Below, piece after piece: positions 25,475-34,083 of a DNA stretch of 64,000 bases. Source of the stretch: Nocardioides sp. GY 10127 (GTDB lineage: Bacteria > Actinomycetota > Actinomycetes > Propionibacteriales > Nocardioidaceae); NCBI RefSeq assembly GCF_004919085.1, contig NZ_STGL01000005.1, positions 558,001-622,000 on the forward strand. Direction: 5' to 3'. Each line of letters begins with the position of its first letter. Within the stretch, counting starts at the first letter, position 1. The notes beneath the pieces were generated by a model. It was not told the origin of the DNA. It was given only the letters and a program-made list of their open reading frames with translations, and did not search any database. The position numbers and the translations under genes are program-made.

Positions 25475-27238
25475 ATGACGTGGCCCACCACCCTCTCGAT
25501 CGGTGCACCGCCGGTCCTGACGAGCACGATCATCTCGGCGCACCTCGTCGACTACCTGATCGTCGCCATCTACTTCGTCTTCGTCCTCGGGATCGGCCTG
25601 GTGGCGCGTCGCCAGGTCTCGGACTCCGTCGACTTCTTCCTCTCGGGCCGCTCGCTGCCCGCCTGGGTCACCGGCCTCGCGTTCGTCTCCGCGAACCTGG
25701 GTGCCGTCGAGATCATGGGCATGTCCGCCAACGGCGCCCAGTACGGCCTCCCGACCGTCCACTACTTCTGGGTCGGCGCGATCCCCGCGATGCTCTTCCT
25801 GGGCGTCGTGATGATGCCGTTCTACTACGGCTCGAAGGTCCGCTCGGTCCCCGAGTTCATGTACCGCCGGTTCGGCACGGGCGCGCACCTGGTCAACTCG
25901 ATCTCGTTCGCCGTCGCCCAGCTGCTCATCGCCGGCGTGAACCTGTACCTGCTCGGCACGATCATCCAGGCTCTGCTGGGCTGGAACCTCTACGTCGCCC
26001 TCGTGGTCGCGGCGATCATCGTGCTCTCCTACATCACCGTCGGCGGCCTCTCCGCCGCGATCTACAACGAGGTGCTCCAGTTCTTCGTGATCGTGGCGGC
26101 CCTGCTGCCGCTCACGCTGCTGGGCCTCCACAAGGTCGGCGGCTGGAGCGGCCTCAAGGACCAGATCACCCAGGCCGCGGCGAGCAACCCCGACGGGCCC
26201 ACCGCCGCGCAGCAGCTCAGCTCCTGGCCCGGCACCGCCCTCACCGGGTTCTCCTCCGACTTCCTGTCGGTCATCGGCATCGTCTTCGGCCTCGGCTTCG
26301 TGCTGTCCTTCGGCTACTGGACGACGAACTTCGTCGAGGTCCAGCGCGCGATGGCCACCGACTCGATCTCCTCGGCCCGCAAGACCCCGATCATCGGGGC
26401 CTTCCCGAAGATGTTCGTCCCGTTCATCACGATCGTGCCGGGCATGCTGGCCGCCGTCCTCGTCACCGAGATCGCGAAGACGAAGGCCGGCGACACCGTG
26501 GCCGGCGGCGCCGGCGGCACCGTCACCTACAACGACTCGCTCATCTACCTGATGCGCGACCTGCTGCCCAACGGCCTGCTCGGCGTGGCCATCGCCGGTC
26601 TGCTGGCCGCGTTCATGGCCGGCATGGCGGCGAACATCTCCGCCTTCAACACGGTGTTCTCCTACGACCTGTGGGAGCGGTACCGCGTGCCCGGTCGCGA
26701 GGACGGCTACTACCTCAAGGTCGGCCGCTGGGCGACCGTCGGGGCCACCGTCGTCGCGCTGTTCACCGCGCTGTTCGCGTCCGGCTTCTCCAACATCATG
26801 GACTACCTCCAGACGCTGTTCGGGTTCTTCAACGCCCCGCTGTTCGCCACGTTCATCCTCGGCATGTTCTGGAAGCGGATGACCCCCACCGCGGCGTGGA
26901 TCGGCCTCATCGCCGGCACGCTGTCGGCCGTCACGGTGGCGATCCTGTCCGAGGGCACCCTCGGCTCGCTCTCGGTGGGCGTCCTGCCGCTCTCCGGCCA
27001 GGGCGCCTCGTTCGTCGCCGCCGGCGCCGCGTTCGTCGTCGACATCGTGCTGTCGGTGGCGATCTCCCTCGTCACCGAGCCCAAGCCCGACTCCGAGCTG
27101 CGCGGACTCGTCTACAGCGAGACGCCCAAGGAGGACCTGGTCGACGAGGCGGAGAAGTCCCTGCCCTGGTACCAGCGGACGCTGCCGCTCGCCGGCGTCG
27201 CCCTCGTGCTCGTCATCGCGCTCAACGTCGCGTTCTGA
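25475..27238 (+). CDS. Sodium:solute symporter family transporter
   Basis: 587 residues, about 13-14 transmembrane helices, of the SSS/SLC5 family. Seen: DYLIVAIYFVFVLGIGL (first helix), the signature region VDFFLSGRSLPAWVTGLAFVSANLGAVEIMGMSANGAQYGL, the PEFMYRRFG loop, and YITVGGLSAAIYNEVLQ. Members take up sugars, amino acids or vitamins with Na+; the long loop (about 230-250) and C-terminal region are closest in feel to SGLT-type sugar transporters, but the substrate cannot be read from sequence. AAAGGAAGG seven bases before the ATG is a strong ribosome site. A small two-helix membrane protein follows 13 bp downstream and ends in a strong terminator. Confidence 0.92.
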   Translation: MTWPTTLSIGAPPVLTSTIISAHLVDYLIVAIYFVFVLGIGLVARRQVSDSVDFFLSGRSLPAWVTGLAFVSANLGAVEIMGMSANGAQYGLPTVHYFWVGAIPAMLFLGVVMMPFYYGSKVRSVPEFMYRRFGTGAHLVNSISFAVAQLLIAGVNLYLLGTIIQALLGWNLYVALVVAAIIVLSYITVGGLSAAIYNEVLQFFVIVAALLPLTLLGLHKVGGWSGLKDQITQAAASNPDGPTAAQQLSSWPGTALTGFSSDFLSVIGIVFGLGFVLSFGYWTTNFVEVQRAMATDSISSARKTPIIGAFPKMFVPFITIVPGMLAAVLVTEIAKTKAGDTVAGGAGGTVTYNDSLIYLMRDLLPNGLLGVAIAGLLAAFMAGMAANISAFNTVFSYDLWERYRVPGREDGYYLKVGRWATVGATVVALFTALFASGFSNIMDYLQTLFGFFNAPLFATFILGMFWKRMTPTAAWIGLIAGTLSAVTVAILSEGTLGSLSVGVLPLSGQGASFVAAGAAFVVDIVLSVAISLVTEPKPDSELRGLVYSETPKEDLVDEAEKSLPWYQRTLPLAGVALVLVIALNVAF

Positions 27239-27251
27239 AAGGGGTCGCACC

Positions 27252-27509
27252 ATGCCTGCCAACGAGGTGGAGAACCGGAAGACCCACAACGCGGGGCTCT
27301 TCGACATCCGCAACATCATCGGTGCCCTGCTGGGCATCTACGGCGTGATCCTGCTGCTCATGGGGATCTTCGGCGACCCGGAGACCGACAAGACCGGTGG
27401 CCCCAACGCCAACCTGTGGGCCGGGCTGGTCATGCTCGTCATCGGGCTCGTGTTCCTGGCCTGGGCGCGACTGCGCCCGGTGAAGGTGCCCGAGACGCAC
27501 GAGGACTGA
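27252..27509 (+). CDS. Small two-helix membrane protein, partner of the symporter
   Basis: 85 residues with two predicted transmembrane helices (IIGALLGIYGVILLLMGIFG and LWAGLVMLVIGLVFLAWARL) joined by a short polar loop containing DPETDKTGG. It begins 13 bp after the symporter stop, with GAAAGGGG about eight bases before its ATG, so the two are co-transcribed. Small membrane proteins of this kind accompany many symporters and may stabilise or modulate them; that is inference. The terminator 22 bp downstream ends the operon. Confidence 0.8.
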   Translation: MPANEVENRKTHNAGLFDIRNIIGALLGIYGVILLLMGIFGDPETDKTGGPNANLWAGLVMLVIGLVFLAWARLRPVKVPETHED

Positions 27510-27531
27510 CTCCCCGTCCCACTGCCTGCCT

Positions 27532-27565
27532 CAGGGCCCGACCGAGCTGTTCCGGTCGGGCCCTG
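27532..27565 (+). terminator. Terminator of the symporter operon
   Basis: Perfect 12-bp arms CAGGGCCCGACC (27532-27543) and GGTCGGGCCCTG (27554-27565), ten-base loop, followed by CTGCTTTC. Confidence 0.9.
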
Positions 27566-27601
27566 CTGCTTTCGGCGTGCCCTGTGTGCCGGGGGCGGCC
27601 C

Positions 27602-28155
27602 GGGACGTCATGCGGGCGGGACGTCCCTTCGTCGCGGATGGATGACGTCCGGGGCGGCGGGGGAGTGGCGGTGTGTGGGCAACCTGTTGAGCTCGGTGGG
27701 TGGTTGCTGGTGCACCGCTGGTCGCTCGGCCCCGGAACGGCGGTGGCGCAGCAACGCATCTGCCGGCGCAGGCGGTTGCTGGCGCACCGGTGATGTGGGT
27801 GGGACGCGAGCGGCGGTGGGTGAGCAACCGGTGGGCGGTCGAGCTCGGTTGCCAGGTCACCGCCGGTGGGTGCGAGTGGGCTGGGTGCAGCGGGGCCGGT
27901 GTGGGGACGTCATGCGGGGCGGACGTCCCCTCCCTCAGATGGATGACGTCCCCCGGTGGGTGTCCGGGACGTCATGCGGGCGGGACGTCCCTGTGTCGCG
28001 GATGGATGACGTCCGGGGCGGCGGGGGAGTGGCGGTGTGTGGGCAACCGGTTGAGGGCGATGAGTGGTTGCTGGTGCACCGCCGGTCGGTCGGGCCCTGG
28101 AACGGCGGTGGCCCAGCAACGCATCTGCCGGGGCAGACGGTTGCTGGGCCACCGC
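27602..28155. repeat. Second cluster: five GGCGGTG/GCAACC hairpins and three GACGTCAT elements
   Basis: No gene in this 660-bp gap. Three 49-bp elements GGGACGTCAT ... ATGACGTCC with an internal GGGACGTCCC-type palindrome lie at 27602-27650, 27904-27952 and 27966-28014. Five hairpins of consensus GGCGGTG-N4/5-GCAACC, 17-20-nt loop, GGTTGC-N4/5-CACCGCC lie at 27667-27718, 27739-27790, 27812-27864, 28031-28083 and 28104-28155. The stretch from 27602 recurs at 27966 almost unchanged for over 80 bp, and the following hairpin pair also repeats, a 364-bp offset. The hairpin module is the same as at 18543-18740. Confidence 0.88.
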
Positions 28156-28172
28156 TGGTGCTGCGGAGTCGG

Positions 28173-31100
28173 TCAGGCGTCGAAGAGCGAGTCCAAGGCG
28201 TCGATGTCGACGTCGCGCCGGGGCTGGTGGGCGTCGGAGGGGTCCGCCGGGGTGGCGGGCTCCGGGGCGGACGCCGCGGGCGCCGGGTCCGGGGCGGACT
28301 CCGGTGCCGGCGACTCCACGACCGGCTCGGCTGAGACCGGCTCGGCGGCGACCGGGCTCGACGCCTCCACCGGCGCGGGGGCCGGCGTGGCGGCCGGCGT
28401 GGCGGTCGGTGCGGCCGCGGCCACGGTGGTCGGCTCGGGTGCCTCGACGTCGAAGAGCGAGTCCAGGGCGTCGATGTCGACATCCGTGCGCGGGGTGTGG
28501 GCCTCCGTGGACGCGGCAGCCACCGGCGCAGCAGCCACCGGCGCGGCAGCGACCGGGGCGGCGGGCTCCGCGACGGGGGACTCGGCCGCCTCGGCCTCGA
28601 CCACCGAGGCCGCCTCGGGGGCGGTCTCGGCGGGGGTCTCGACGGAAGGGGCGGGAGCGGAGGTCGGTGCGGCCGCAGCCACGGTGGCCGGCTCGGGTGC
28701 CTCGACGTCGAAGAGCGAGTCCAGCGCGTCGATGTCGACATCCGTGCGCGGGGTGTGGGCCTCCGTGGACGCGGCAGCGACCGGCGCAGCAGCCACCGGC
28801 GCGGCAGCGACCGGGGCGGCGGGCTCCGCGACGGGGGACTCGGCCGCCTCGGCCTCGACCACCGAGGCCGCCTCGGGGGCGGTCTCGGCGGGGGTCTCGA
28901 CGGAAGGGGCGGGAGCGGAGGTCGGTGCGGCCGCAGCCACGGTGGCCGGCTCGGGTGCCTCGACGTCGAAGAGCGAGTCCAGCGCGTCGATGTCGACATC
29001 CGTGCGCGGGGTGTGGGCCTCCGTGGACGCGGCAGCGACCGGCGCAGCAGCGACGGGCGCGGCGGGGGGCGCGGCGGGGGGCTCGGCCGCCTCGGCCTCG
29101 ATCACCGGGGCCGCCTCGGGGGCGGTCTCGGCGGGGGCCTCGACTGCAGCGGCGGGAGCGGTCGGTGCGGCAGCCGGCGCGGCGGTCTCGAGGCTCGTCG
29201 CCGGCGCTCCTCGCACCTCGACCACCGGGGTGGTCGGCTCGGGTGCCTCGACGTCGAAGAGCGAGTCGAGGGCGTCGATGTCGACGTCGGTGCGCGGCTG
29301 GTGGGCGGACGCCGGGTCGGTCGGTGCCACGGGCTGCGCGGCGGCCTCGGCCTCGGGCTCACCGGCGGGCTCGGAGGCCTCAGAGGCCGGCTCGGGCTCG
29401 GCCGGGGTGTCGAACAGCGACCCGGAGAACAGGTCGTCGTCGGACCCGCCGCCCGAACCAGCGGGCGCCGGCTCAGCGGGTGCCGGCTCGACGGGGGCCG
29501 GGGTGTCGAAGAGGGACGAGGCGTCGTCAGGCGCGGTCTCGGCCGGAGCCGGATCAGCAGCCGGAGCAGCAGCCGGAGCAGCGGCGGCAGGAGCAGCGGT
29601 CGGCGCGGCGGTCTCGAGGCTCGTCGCTTGCGCTCCTCGCGCCTCGACCACCGGAGCCGCGGGAGCGTCCCCCTTCACGGAGGCGAGCAGCATCTGCGCG
29701 ACGTCGAGGACCTCGACCTCCTCGCGCGCCTCGCCGGCGGCCTGCTTGGCGGTGAGGCCGTCGGAGAGCATCACGCGGCAGAAGGGGCAGCCGACGGCGA
29801 TCTGGTCGGCGCCGGTCTCGACGGCCTCGGTGGTGCGGTTGAGGTTGATCCGGGAGCCGAGCTTCTCCTCCATCCACATGCGGGCGCCACCGGCGCCGCA
29901 GCAGAAGGACTTCTCGGAGTTGCGCGGCATCTCCTTGTACTCGGTGCCTGGCAGCACCTGCAGCAGCTCGCGCGGCGGCTCGTAGACGCCGTTGTGGCGG
30001 CCGATGTAGCAGGGGTCGTGGTACGTGATGGAGCGCTTCTTCGCGCCCGCACCCCCACCGACGGGCGTGAGGCGCCCCTCCCGCACGAGGCGGTTGAGCA
30101 GCTGGGTGTGGTGCACGACCTCGAGCTCGATGCCGAAGTCCTTGTACTCGTTCTTGAGCGTGTTGAAGCAGTGGGCGCAGGTCGAGACGACCTTCTTGAC
30201 CTTGTACTCCTTGAACGTCTCCACGTTCTGCGCGGCGAGGCCCTGGAAGACGAACTCGTTGCCCGCGCGGCGGGCGGGGTCGCCGGTGCAGGTCTCGCCG
30301 TTGCCGAGGACGCCGAAGGTCACGCCGGCCATGTCGAGCAGCTCGGCCACGGCGCGGGTGGTCTTCTTCGCGCGGTCCTCGTAGGCGCCGGCGCAGCCGA
30401 CCCAGAACAGCCACTCGACCTCGTCCAGGCTCTCGATGCTCTCGCCCACGACCTTGACGTCGAAGGGGAGCCCCTTGGCCCAGTCCATGCGCCCCTGGGG
30501 CGACATGTTCCACGGGTTGCCCTTGCCCTCCAGGCCCTTGAAGAGGCCGTTGAGCTCCGGCGGGAAGTTCGACTCGACGAGCACCTGGTAGCGGCGCATG
30601 TCGACGATGTGGTCGACGTGCTCGATGTCGACCGGGCACTGCTGCACGCAGGCGCCGCAGGAGGTGCAGTTCCACAGCACCTCGGGGTCGATCACGGCCT
30701 CCATGCCGGGCGGGTTGTAGAACCAGTCGCCGCCGTCGGTGGAGGTCTCGTGGCCCTCGAAGGTGCCGCCGGTCTCGCCGACGAGGGCCTTCTCGACCTC
30801 GCGGGCCAGGTCGGGGTCCTTCTCGAGCAGCGCGGCGCGCTCGGACTCGTCCGCGAGCAGGTAAGGAGCCTTCGCGTAGGCGTGGTCGCGCATCGCGGTG
30901 ATGAAGAGCTTGGGCGAGAGCGGCTTCTCGGTGTTCCAGGCCGGGCACTGGCTCTGGCAGCGGCCGCACTCGGTGCAGGTGGTGAAGTCGAGGATGCCCT
31001 TCCAGGAGAAGTCCTCGATCTTGCCGACGCCGAGGACGGTCTCCTCGTCCATCTCCTCGAGGTCGTCGAGGGTGAGCGCCTTGCCGCCCGCCGTCATGGG

Positions 31101-31928
31101 CTTGAGGCCGCCCAGGGCGGTGGTGACGCCGTCGGTGTCGCGGCCGACCGCCTGACGCTTGAACCAGATGTTGAACCAGGCGGTGAACCGGTGCCACGCC
31201 ACGCCCATCGTGAGGTTCGAGGCGATGACGAGCAGCCAGACGAGGGCGAGGACGACCTTGATCAGCGCGATCGCGATGACGGTGTTCTCCAGCGTCCCCA
31301 GGTTCTCCGGGCCCTGCGCGAAGAGCGCGTCGCCGAAGTACGAGGAGACGGGGAAGTGGAACCTCGTGAAGCGCTCCGGGTGCTCGCCGGCGGCCTGGCC
31401 GAGGTTGTACTCGGCGCCGCGGATGAAGAGGATCGCCGCGCCCTCGAGGAGCGCCATCACCTCGACGAAGTAGGCCTGCCAGGCCGTGGAGCCGAAGAAC
31501 CGGGACCGGCGGCCGAGGCTGCGCGGGTGGTGCTTCTGCCGGTAGACGATGAGGAAGACGATGCCCACCGTCGACAGCACGCCGAGGGCCTCGTTGACCC
31601 ACTCGTAGACGAACCAGTGGCCGATGACCGGCAGCGCGAAGTGCGGGTCGAAGAGCTGCACGAAACCGGTCGCCACGGCGCCGGAGAGCACGATGAAGCC
31701 CGCGTACACGAACCAGTGCATGACGCCGACCCAGTGCCACTGGAGCATCCGGGTGTGCAGCACGGACTCCTTCAGCAGGGTCACGGTGCGCTTGCCGGGC
31801 TCGTCGGTGCGCCCGGTGGTGGGCTGGCCGATCCGGATCGTGGCGACCATGCGGCGCACGGCGCGGACCAGCACGACGGCGGTCACGGCCGTCAGTGCCA
31901 GGGCGACGACGATGGCGAAGGTCTGCAT
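28173..31928 (-). CDS. etfD: EtfD-like membrane Fe-S oxidoreductase with long repeat tail
   Basis: 1251 residues. N-terminal membrane part with about five helices (6-25, 66-92, 107-130, 150-170, 214-240). Then two 4Fe-4S ferredoxin motifs (Cys318, 321, 324, 328 and Cys421, 424, 427, 431), then two CCG (heterodisulfide reductase D/GlpC-type) domains with Cys512/547, 584/587, 640/676/677 and 714/717. This matches mycobacterial Rv0338c/EtfD, which moves electrons from the electron-transfer flavoprotein to menaquinone in beta-oxidation. The enzyme core ends near 750. The last 500 residues are Ala/Pro/Glu-rich with five copies of DVDIDALDSLFD (881, 977, 1063, 1149, 1239). GAGGAG nine bases before the ATG supports the start. 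It is monocistronic. Confidence 0.92.
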   Translation of the reverse strand: MQTFAIVVALALTAVTAVVLVRAVRRMVATIRIGQPTTGRTDEPGKRTVTLLKESVLHTRMLQWHWVGVMHWFVYAGFIVLSGAVATGFVQLFDPHFALPVIGHWFVYEWVNEALGVLSTVGIVFLIVYRQKHHPRSLGRRSRFFGSTAWQAYFVEVMALLEGAAILFIRGAEYNLGQAAGEHPERFTRFHFPVSSYFGDALFAQGPENLGTLENTVIAIALIKVVLALVWLLVIASNLTMGVAWHRFTAWFNIWFKRQAVGRDTDGVTTALGGLKPMTAGGKALTLDDLEEMDEETVLGVGKIEDFSWKGILDFTTCTECGRCQSQCPAWNTEKPLSPKLFITAMRDHAYAKAPYLLADESERAALLEKDPDLAREVEKALVGETGGTFEGHETSTDGGDWFYNPPGMEAVIDPEVLWNCTSCGACVQQCPVDIEHVDHIVDMRRYQVLVESNFPPELNGLFKGLEGKGNPWNMSPQGRMDWAKGLPFDVKVVGESIESLDEVEWLFWVGCAGAYEDRAKKTTRAVAELLDMAGVTFGVLGNGETCTGDPARRAGNEFVFQGLAAQNVETFKEYKVKKVVSTCAHCFNTLKNEYKDFGIELEVVHHTQLLNRLVREGRLTPVGGGAGAKKRSITYHDPCYIGRHNGVYEPPRELLQVLPGTEYKEMPRNSEKSFCCGAGGARMWMEEKLGSRINLNRTTEAVETGADQIAVGCPFCRVMLSDGLTAKQAAGEAREEVEVLDVAQMLLASVKGDAPAAPVVEARGAQATSLETAAPTAAPAAAAPAAAPAADPAPAETAPDDASSLFDTPAPVEPAPAEPAPAGSGGGSDDDLFSGSLFDTPAEPEPASEASEPAGEPEAEAAAQPVAPTDPASAHQPRTDVDIDALDSLFDVEAPEPTTPVVEVRGAPATSLETAAPAAAPTAPAAAVEAPAETAPEAAPVIEAEAAEPPAAPPAAPVAAAPVAAASTEAHTPRTDVDIDALDSLFDVEAPEPATVAAAAPTSAPAPSVETPAETAPEAASVVEAEAAESPVAEPAAPVAAAPVAAAPVAAASTEAHTPRTDVDIDALDSLFDVEAPEPATVAAAAPTSAPAPSVETPAETAPEAASVVEAEAAESPVAEPAAPVAAAPVAAAPVAAASTEAHTPRTDVDIDALDSLFDVEAPEPTTVAAAAPTATPAATPAPAPVEASSPVAAEPVSAEPVVESPAPESAPDPAPAASAPEPATPADPSDAHQPRRDVDIDALDSLFDA
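28442..28957 (-). repeat. Two near-identical 258-bp repeats in the etfD tail
   Basis: The segment starting at 28442 recurs at 28700 and its beginning again at 28958, spacing 258 bp (86 codons), with only a few differences. A more diverged copy begins at 29246 (288 bp further). Each encodes the DVDIDALDSLFDVEAPEP block plus an Ala-rich linker. The near identity, including silent positions, suggests recent duplication or gene conversion. Confidence 0.9.
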
Positions 31929-32033
31929 GCTGCGGGGCTCCTCGTGTCGGGGAAGGCGCCCGCAGGGCGGACGCTCGTCGGAGCCTAGGCGTGGTGCGCG
32001 CCACGCGGCAGGTCCCGACGTGTGGCGAAGATC

Positions 32034-32047
32034 TTACTGGACAGTAA
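32034..32047. promoter_or_regulatory. TetR-like operator upstream of etfD
   Basis: TTACTGGACAGTAA is a palindrome (arms TTACTG/CAGTAA, two-base centre) 106 bases before the etfD start. It matches sites before the acyl-CoA dehydrogenase (17638-17674). Confidence 0.55.
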
Positions 32048-32150
32048 CTTCGTGTCGAGTGGTGTGAGCGCACAGGCGCACGCCGACTCGTTGTCCATTC
32101 CACCAATCCGCCGGCCCACCAGCCCACCAGCCCTCGGCGGGCCCCGCGGG

Positions 32151-33131
32151 TCACTCGATAGCGTCGGGGTGCGGTTGCTCCAGCGCCAGCCCCGCGACCG
32201 CGAGCAGGACGAGCGCGGTGCCGAGCCAGCCCAGGGGGCCGAGCCGCTCGCCGAGCAGCAGGGCGGCCGCGACCGCGGCGGTCACCGGCTCCATCAGCGT
32301 GCCGACGACGGCCGCGGAGCCCCGGGTCGTCCGCAGCCCCGCGTAGAGGAGGGCGTAGGAGACCGCCATGGTGAAGACGCCGAGGTAGACCAGGATCGCC
32401 AGGGTGCCTGGGTCGGCGGTGACGTGCGGGCCCGGGGTGAGCAGCGCGACGGGCACGAGGACGACGGCGCCGACCACGCTGGTGGCGGTGGTGAGCGCCA
32501 GCGGCTCGGTGGTGGCGGCCAGCAGCTGGCCGCGGTCGGTGGCGAAGGCGTACGCGGCGCCCGCGGCCAGGGCCAGGACGATGCCCCACCCCACGTGCCC
32601 CCCACCCGCCGAGGACCCTGTCGAGGACCCCGCGGAGGAGGAGTGGCCCGAGAACGAGACGAGCAGGAGGCCGGCGAGCGCGAGGGCCAGGGTCCCGAGG
32701 GCGAGGGGGCCGGGCGGACGTCGGTGGCGCCGCGCGTCCACCAGCGTGAGCAGCACGGGCGCGATGCCGAGGCTGAGGACGGTCGCCACGGAGACGCCCG
32801 CGAGCACGACCGCGCCGAAGTACAGGGTCTGGTAGAGCATCGTCGCCAGCCCGACGACCGCCGCGGCCACCGGGCGCTCGCGCGCGAGCCGCAGCAGGGC
32901 CGGCCCCCGGCGCGCCACGAGCACCGCGACGAGCAGCGCGATCGCCGCCAGGCTCAGCCGCCACGCGCTCGCGGTCACGACGCTCATCGGCACCCGCTCG
33001 CGCACCAGGGTGACGCTCAGCCCGCCGGTGCCCCACAGGACGCCGGCCAGGCACACCTGGAGCAGCCCGAGGCGCGAGGAGCGCGGCGCTGCCCCGGTCG
33101 GGGGCGCGGGCACGGCCGCGGGGAGCGTCAC
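32151..33131 (-). CDS. EamA-family (DMT) transporter
   Basis: 326 residues with ten predicted helices in two EamA repeats (about 25-160 and 185-315). Typical markers are GVLWGTGGLSVTLV in helix 1 and GSAAVVGTLMEPVTAAVAAALLLGERLGPLGWLGTALVLLAVAGLALE near the end. A Ser/Gly-rich loop (SGHSSSAGSSTGSSAGGGH) separates the halves. Members export amino acids or other metabolites; the substrate is unknown. The start overlaps the end of the IclR regulator gene by four bases (ATGA type), so both are on one transcript and the transporter may be controlled by it. Confidence 0.9.
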   Translation of the reverse strand: MTLPAAVPAPPTGAAPRSSRLGLLQVCLAGVLWGTGGLSVTLVRERVPMSVVTASAWRLSLAAIALLVAVLVARRGPALLRLARERPVAAAVVGLATMLYQTLYFGAVVLAGVSVATVLSLGIAPVLLTLVDARRHRRPPGPLALGTLALALAGLLLVSFSGHSSSAGSSTGSSAGGGHVGWGIVLALAAGAAYAFATDRGQLLAATTEPLALTTATSVVGAVVLVPVALLTPGPHVTADPGTLAILVYLGVFTMAVSYALLYAGLRTTRGSAAVVGTLMEPVTAAVAAALLLGERLGPLGWLGTALVLLAVAGLALEQPHPDAIE

Positions 33132-33901
33132 GGGGCGAGCATCTCAGCCGCCGGCCGACCGCCCAGCCGGCGGGTGAGCAGCGTGGTGGTGCGCAGCACC
33201 TCGGAGGCCAGGTGCGCTGCCTCGTCCTCCCCGGGGACGAAGGTGAGGGCCACGGCTGCGACCGGCAGCCCGTTGTGGTCGAGCACCGGCGCGGCGACGC
33301 CCGCCAGGCCGGGGGTGATCTCCCCCTCCTCGCCGGCCCAGCCGCGCTGCCGCGTGTCGGTGAGGAGGGCGCGGAGCCGGCCCGGCGTCGTCGGCCCGGT
33401 GCCGGTGCGGCTCGTGAACGCCGCGGCGTCCGGGTAGAGCGCCCGGACCTGGGCCGGGGGCAGCGCCGCCAGCAGCGCCCGCCCCGAGGCCGGGAGGTGC
33501 GCGGGCAGGCGGACCCCCACGTCCGTGACCAGGGGAGGGCGGCCGGGGGCGCGCTCCTCGAGGAGGTACAGCACGTCCCGCCCGTGCAGGACGGCGAGGT
33601 GGGCGCTCTGCCCGGTGCGGTCGACGAGGCTCGCGAGGGGCCGGCGGGCGAGCCGTTGCAGGGGCTCCTGGCGCACGTAGCCGCTGCCCACCTCGAAGGC
33701 CGCCACACCCAGGCCCCAGCGGTGCTCGTCGGCCAGGTGGGTCACGAAGCCCTCCTCGGCCATGGCGGCGAGCAGGTGGTACGCCGAGGACCGCGGCAGG
33801 TCCAGCGCCTGGGCCACGTGCGCGAGGGGCACCGGGGCCGGCTGGGAGGCCAGGAAGCGCAGCACCCGCAGCGCGCGGGTGGCGGCGGGGACCTGGGGCA
33901 C
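33128..33901 (-). CDS. IclR-family regulator (candidate HutR)
   Basis: 257 residues. Winged helix-turn-helix at about 6-60 (RALRVLRFLASQPAPVPLAHVAQALDLPRSSAYHLLAAMAEEGFV) and IclR effector domain at about 70-250 (LVDRTGQSAHLAVLHGRDVLYL, LPASGRALLAALP, GLAGVAAPVLDHNGLPVAAVALTF). It overlaps the EamA gene. It lies 1.7 kb from hutH; an IclR protein (HutR) is known to control hut genes in Corynebacterium resistens, and both hut promoters here carry an IclR-size palindrome, so a HutR role is plausible. Alternatively it only controls the EamA transporter. GTG start; CAGACT seven bases upstream suggests a leaderless message. Direct repeats of GCCGGAACAG lie 37-63 bases upstream. Confidence 0.88.
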   Translation of the reverse strand: MPQVPAATRALRVLRFLASQPAPVPLAHVAQALDLPRSSAYHLLAAMAEEGFVTHLADEHRWGLGVAAFEVGSGYVRQEPLQRLARRPLASLVDRTGQSAHLAVLHGRDVLYLLEERAPGRPPLVTDVGVRLPAHLPASGRALLAALPPAQVRALYPDAAAFTSRTGTGPTTPGRLRALLTDTRQRGWAGEEGEITPGLAGVAAPVLDHNGLPVAAVALTFVPGEDEAAHLASEVLRTTTLLTRRLGGRPAAEMLAP

Positions 33902-33937
33902 GAGGGACAGTCTGCCGCTCCCGCGCCCGGCACGAGG

Positions 33938-33964
33938 GCCGGAACAGCTCGAGTGCCGGAACAG
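33938..33964. promoter_or_regulatory. Direct repeat upstream of IclR gene
   Basis: GCCGGAACAG at 33938-33947 and again at 33955-33964, 17 bp apart, around a CTCGAG centre, just upstream of the IclR promoter. It is a candidate autoregulatory site and does not resemble the TCTCG palindrome of the hut promoters. Confidence 0.45.
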
Positions 33965-33967
33965 GGG

Positions 33968-34005
33968 GCAGGCCCGGCCTCCGGGGGGTGGGAGGCCGGG
34001 CCTGC
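33968..34005 (-). terminator. Terminator of the choice-of-anchor P gene
   Basis: Perfect 15-bp arms GCAGGCCCGGCCTCC (33968-33982) and GGAGGCCGGGCCTGC (33991-34005), eight-base loop, 78 bp after the minus-strand stop at 34084. Confidence 0.85.
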
Positions 34006-34083
34006 GAGGAAACCGCGAACCGGTGAGAAGGGGGGCCGGCTCAGCGGTGGACGATCAGCGCCGGACGTCCCGGCGGCGTGCGG

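Noticed and set aside
18543..28155. Hairpin arrays considered as CRISPR
   Set aside because: Repeats are inverted, spacing and sequence vary, spacers are not unique fixed-length units, and there are no cas genes.
29554..33708. A 1384-codon open frame on the same strand as etfD in another frame
   Set aside because: It is a frame-shadow of etfD, EamA and IclR genes; their conserved motifs lie in the other frame.
33938..33964. GCCGGAACAG repeats considered as the hut operator
   Set aside because: They do not occur before hutU or hutH, whose common element is TCTCG-N4-CGAGA.
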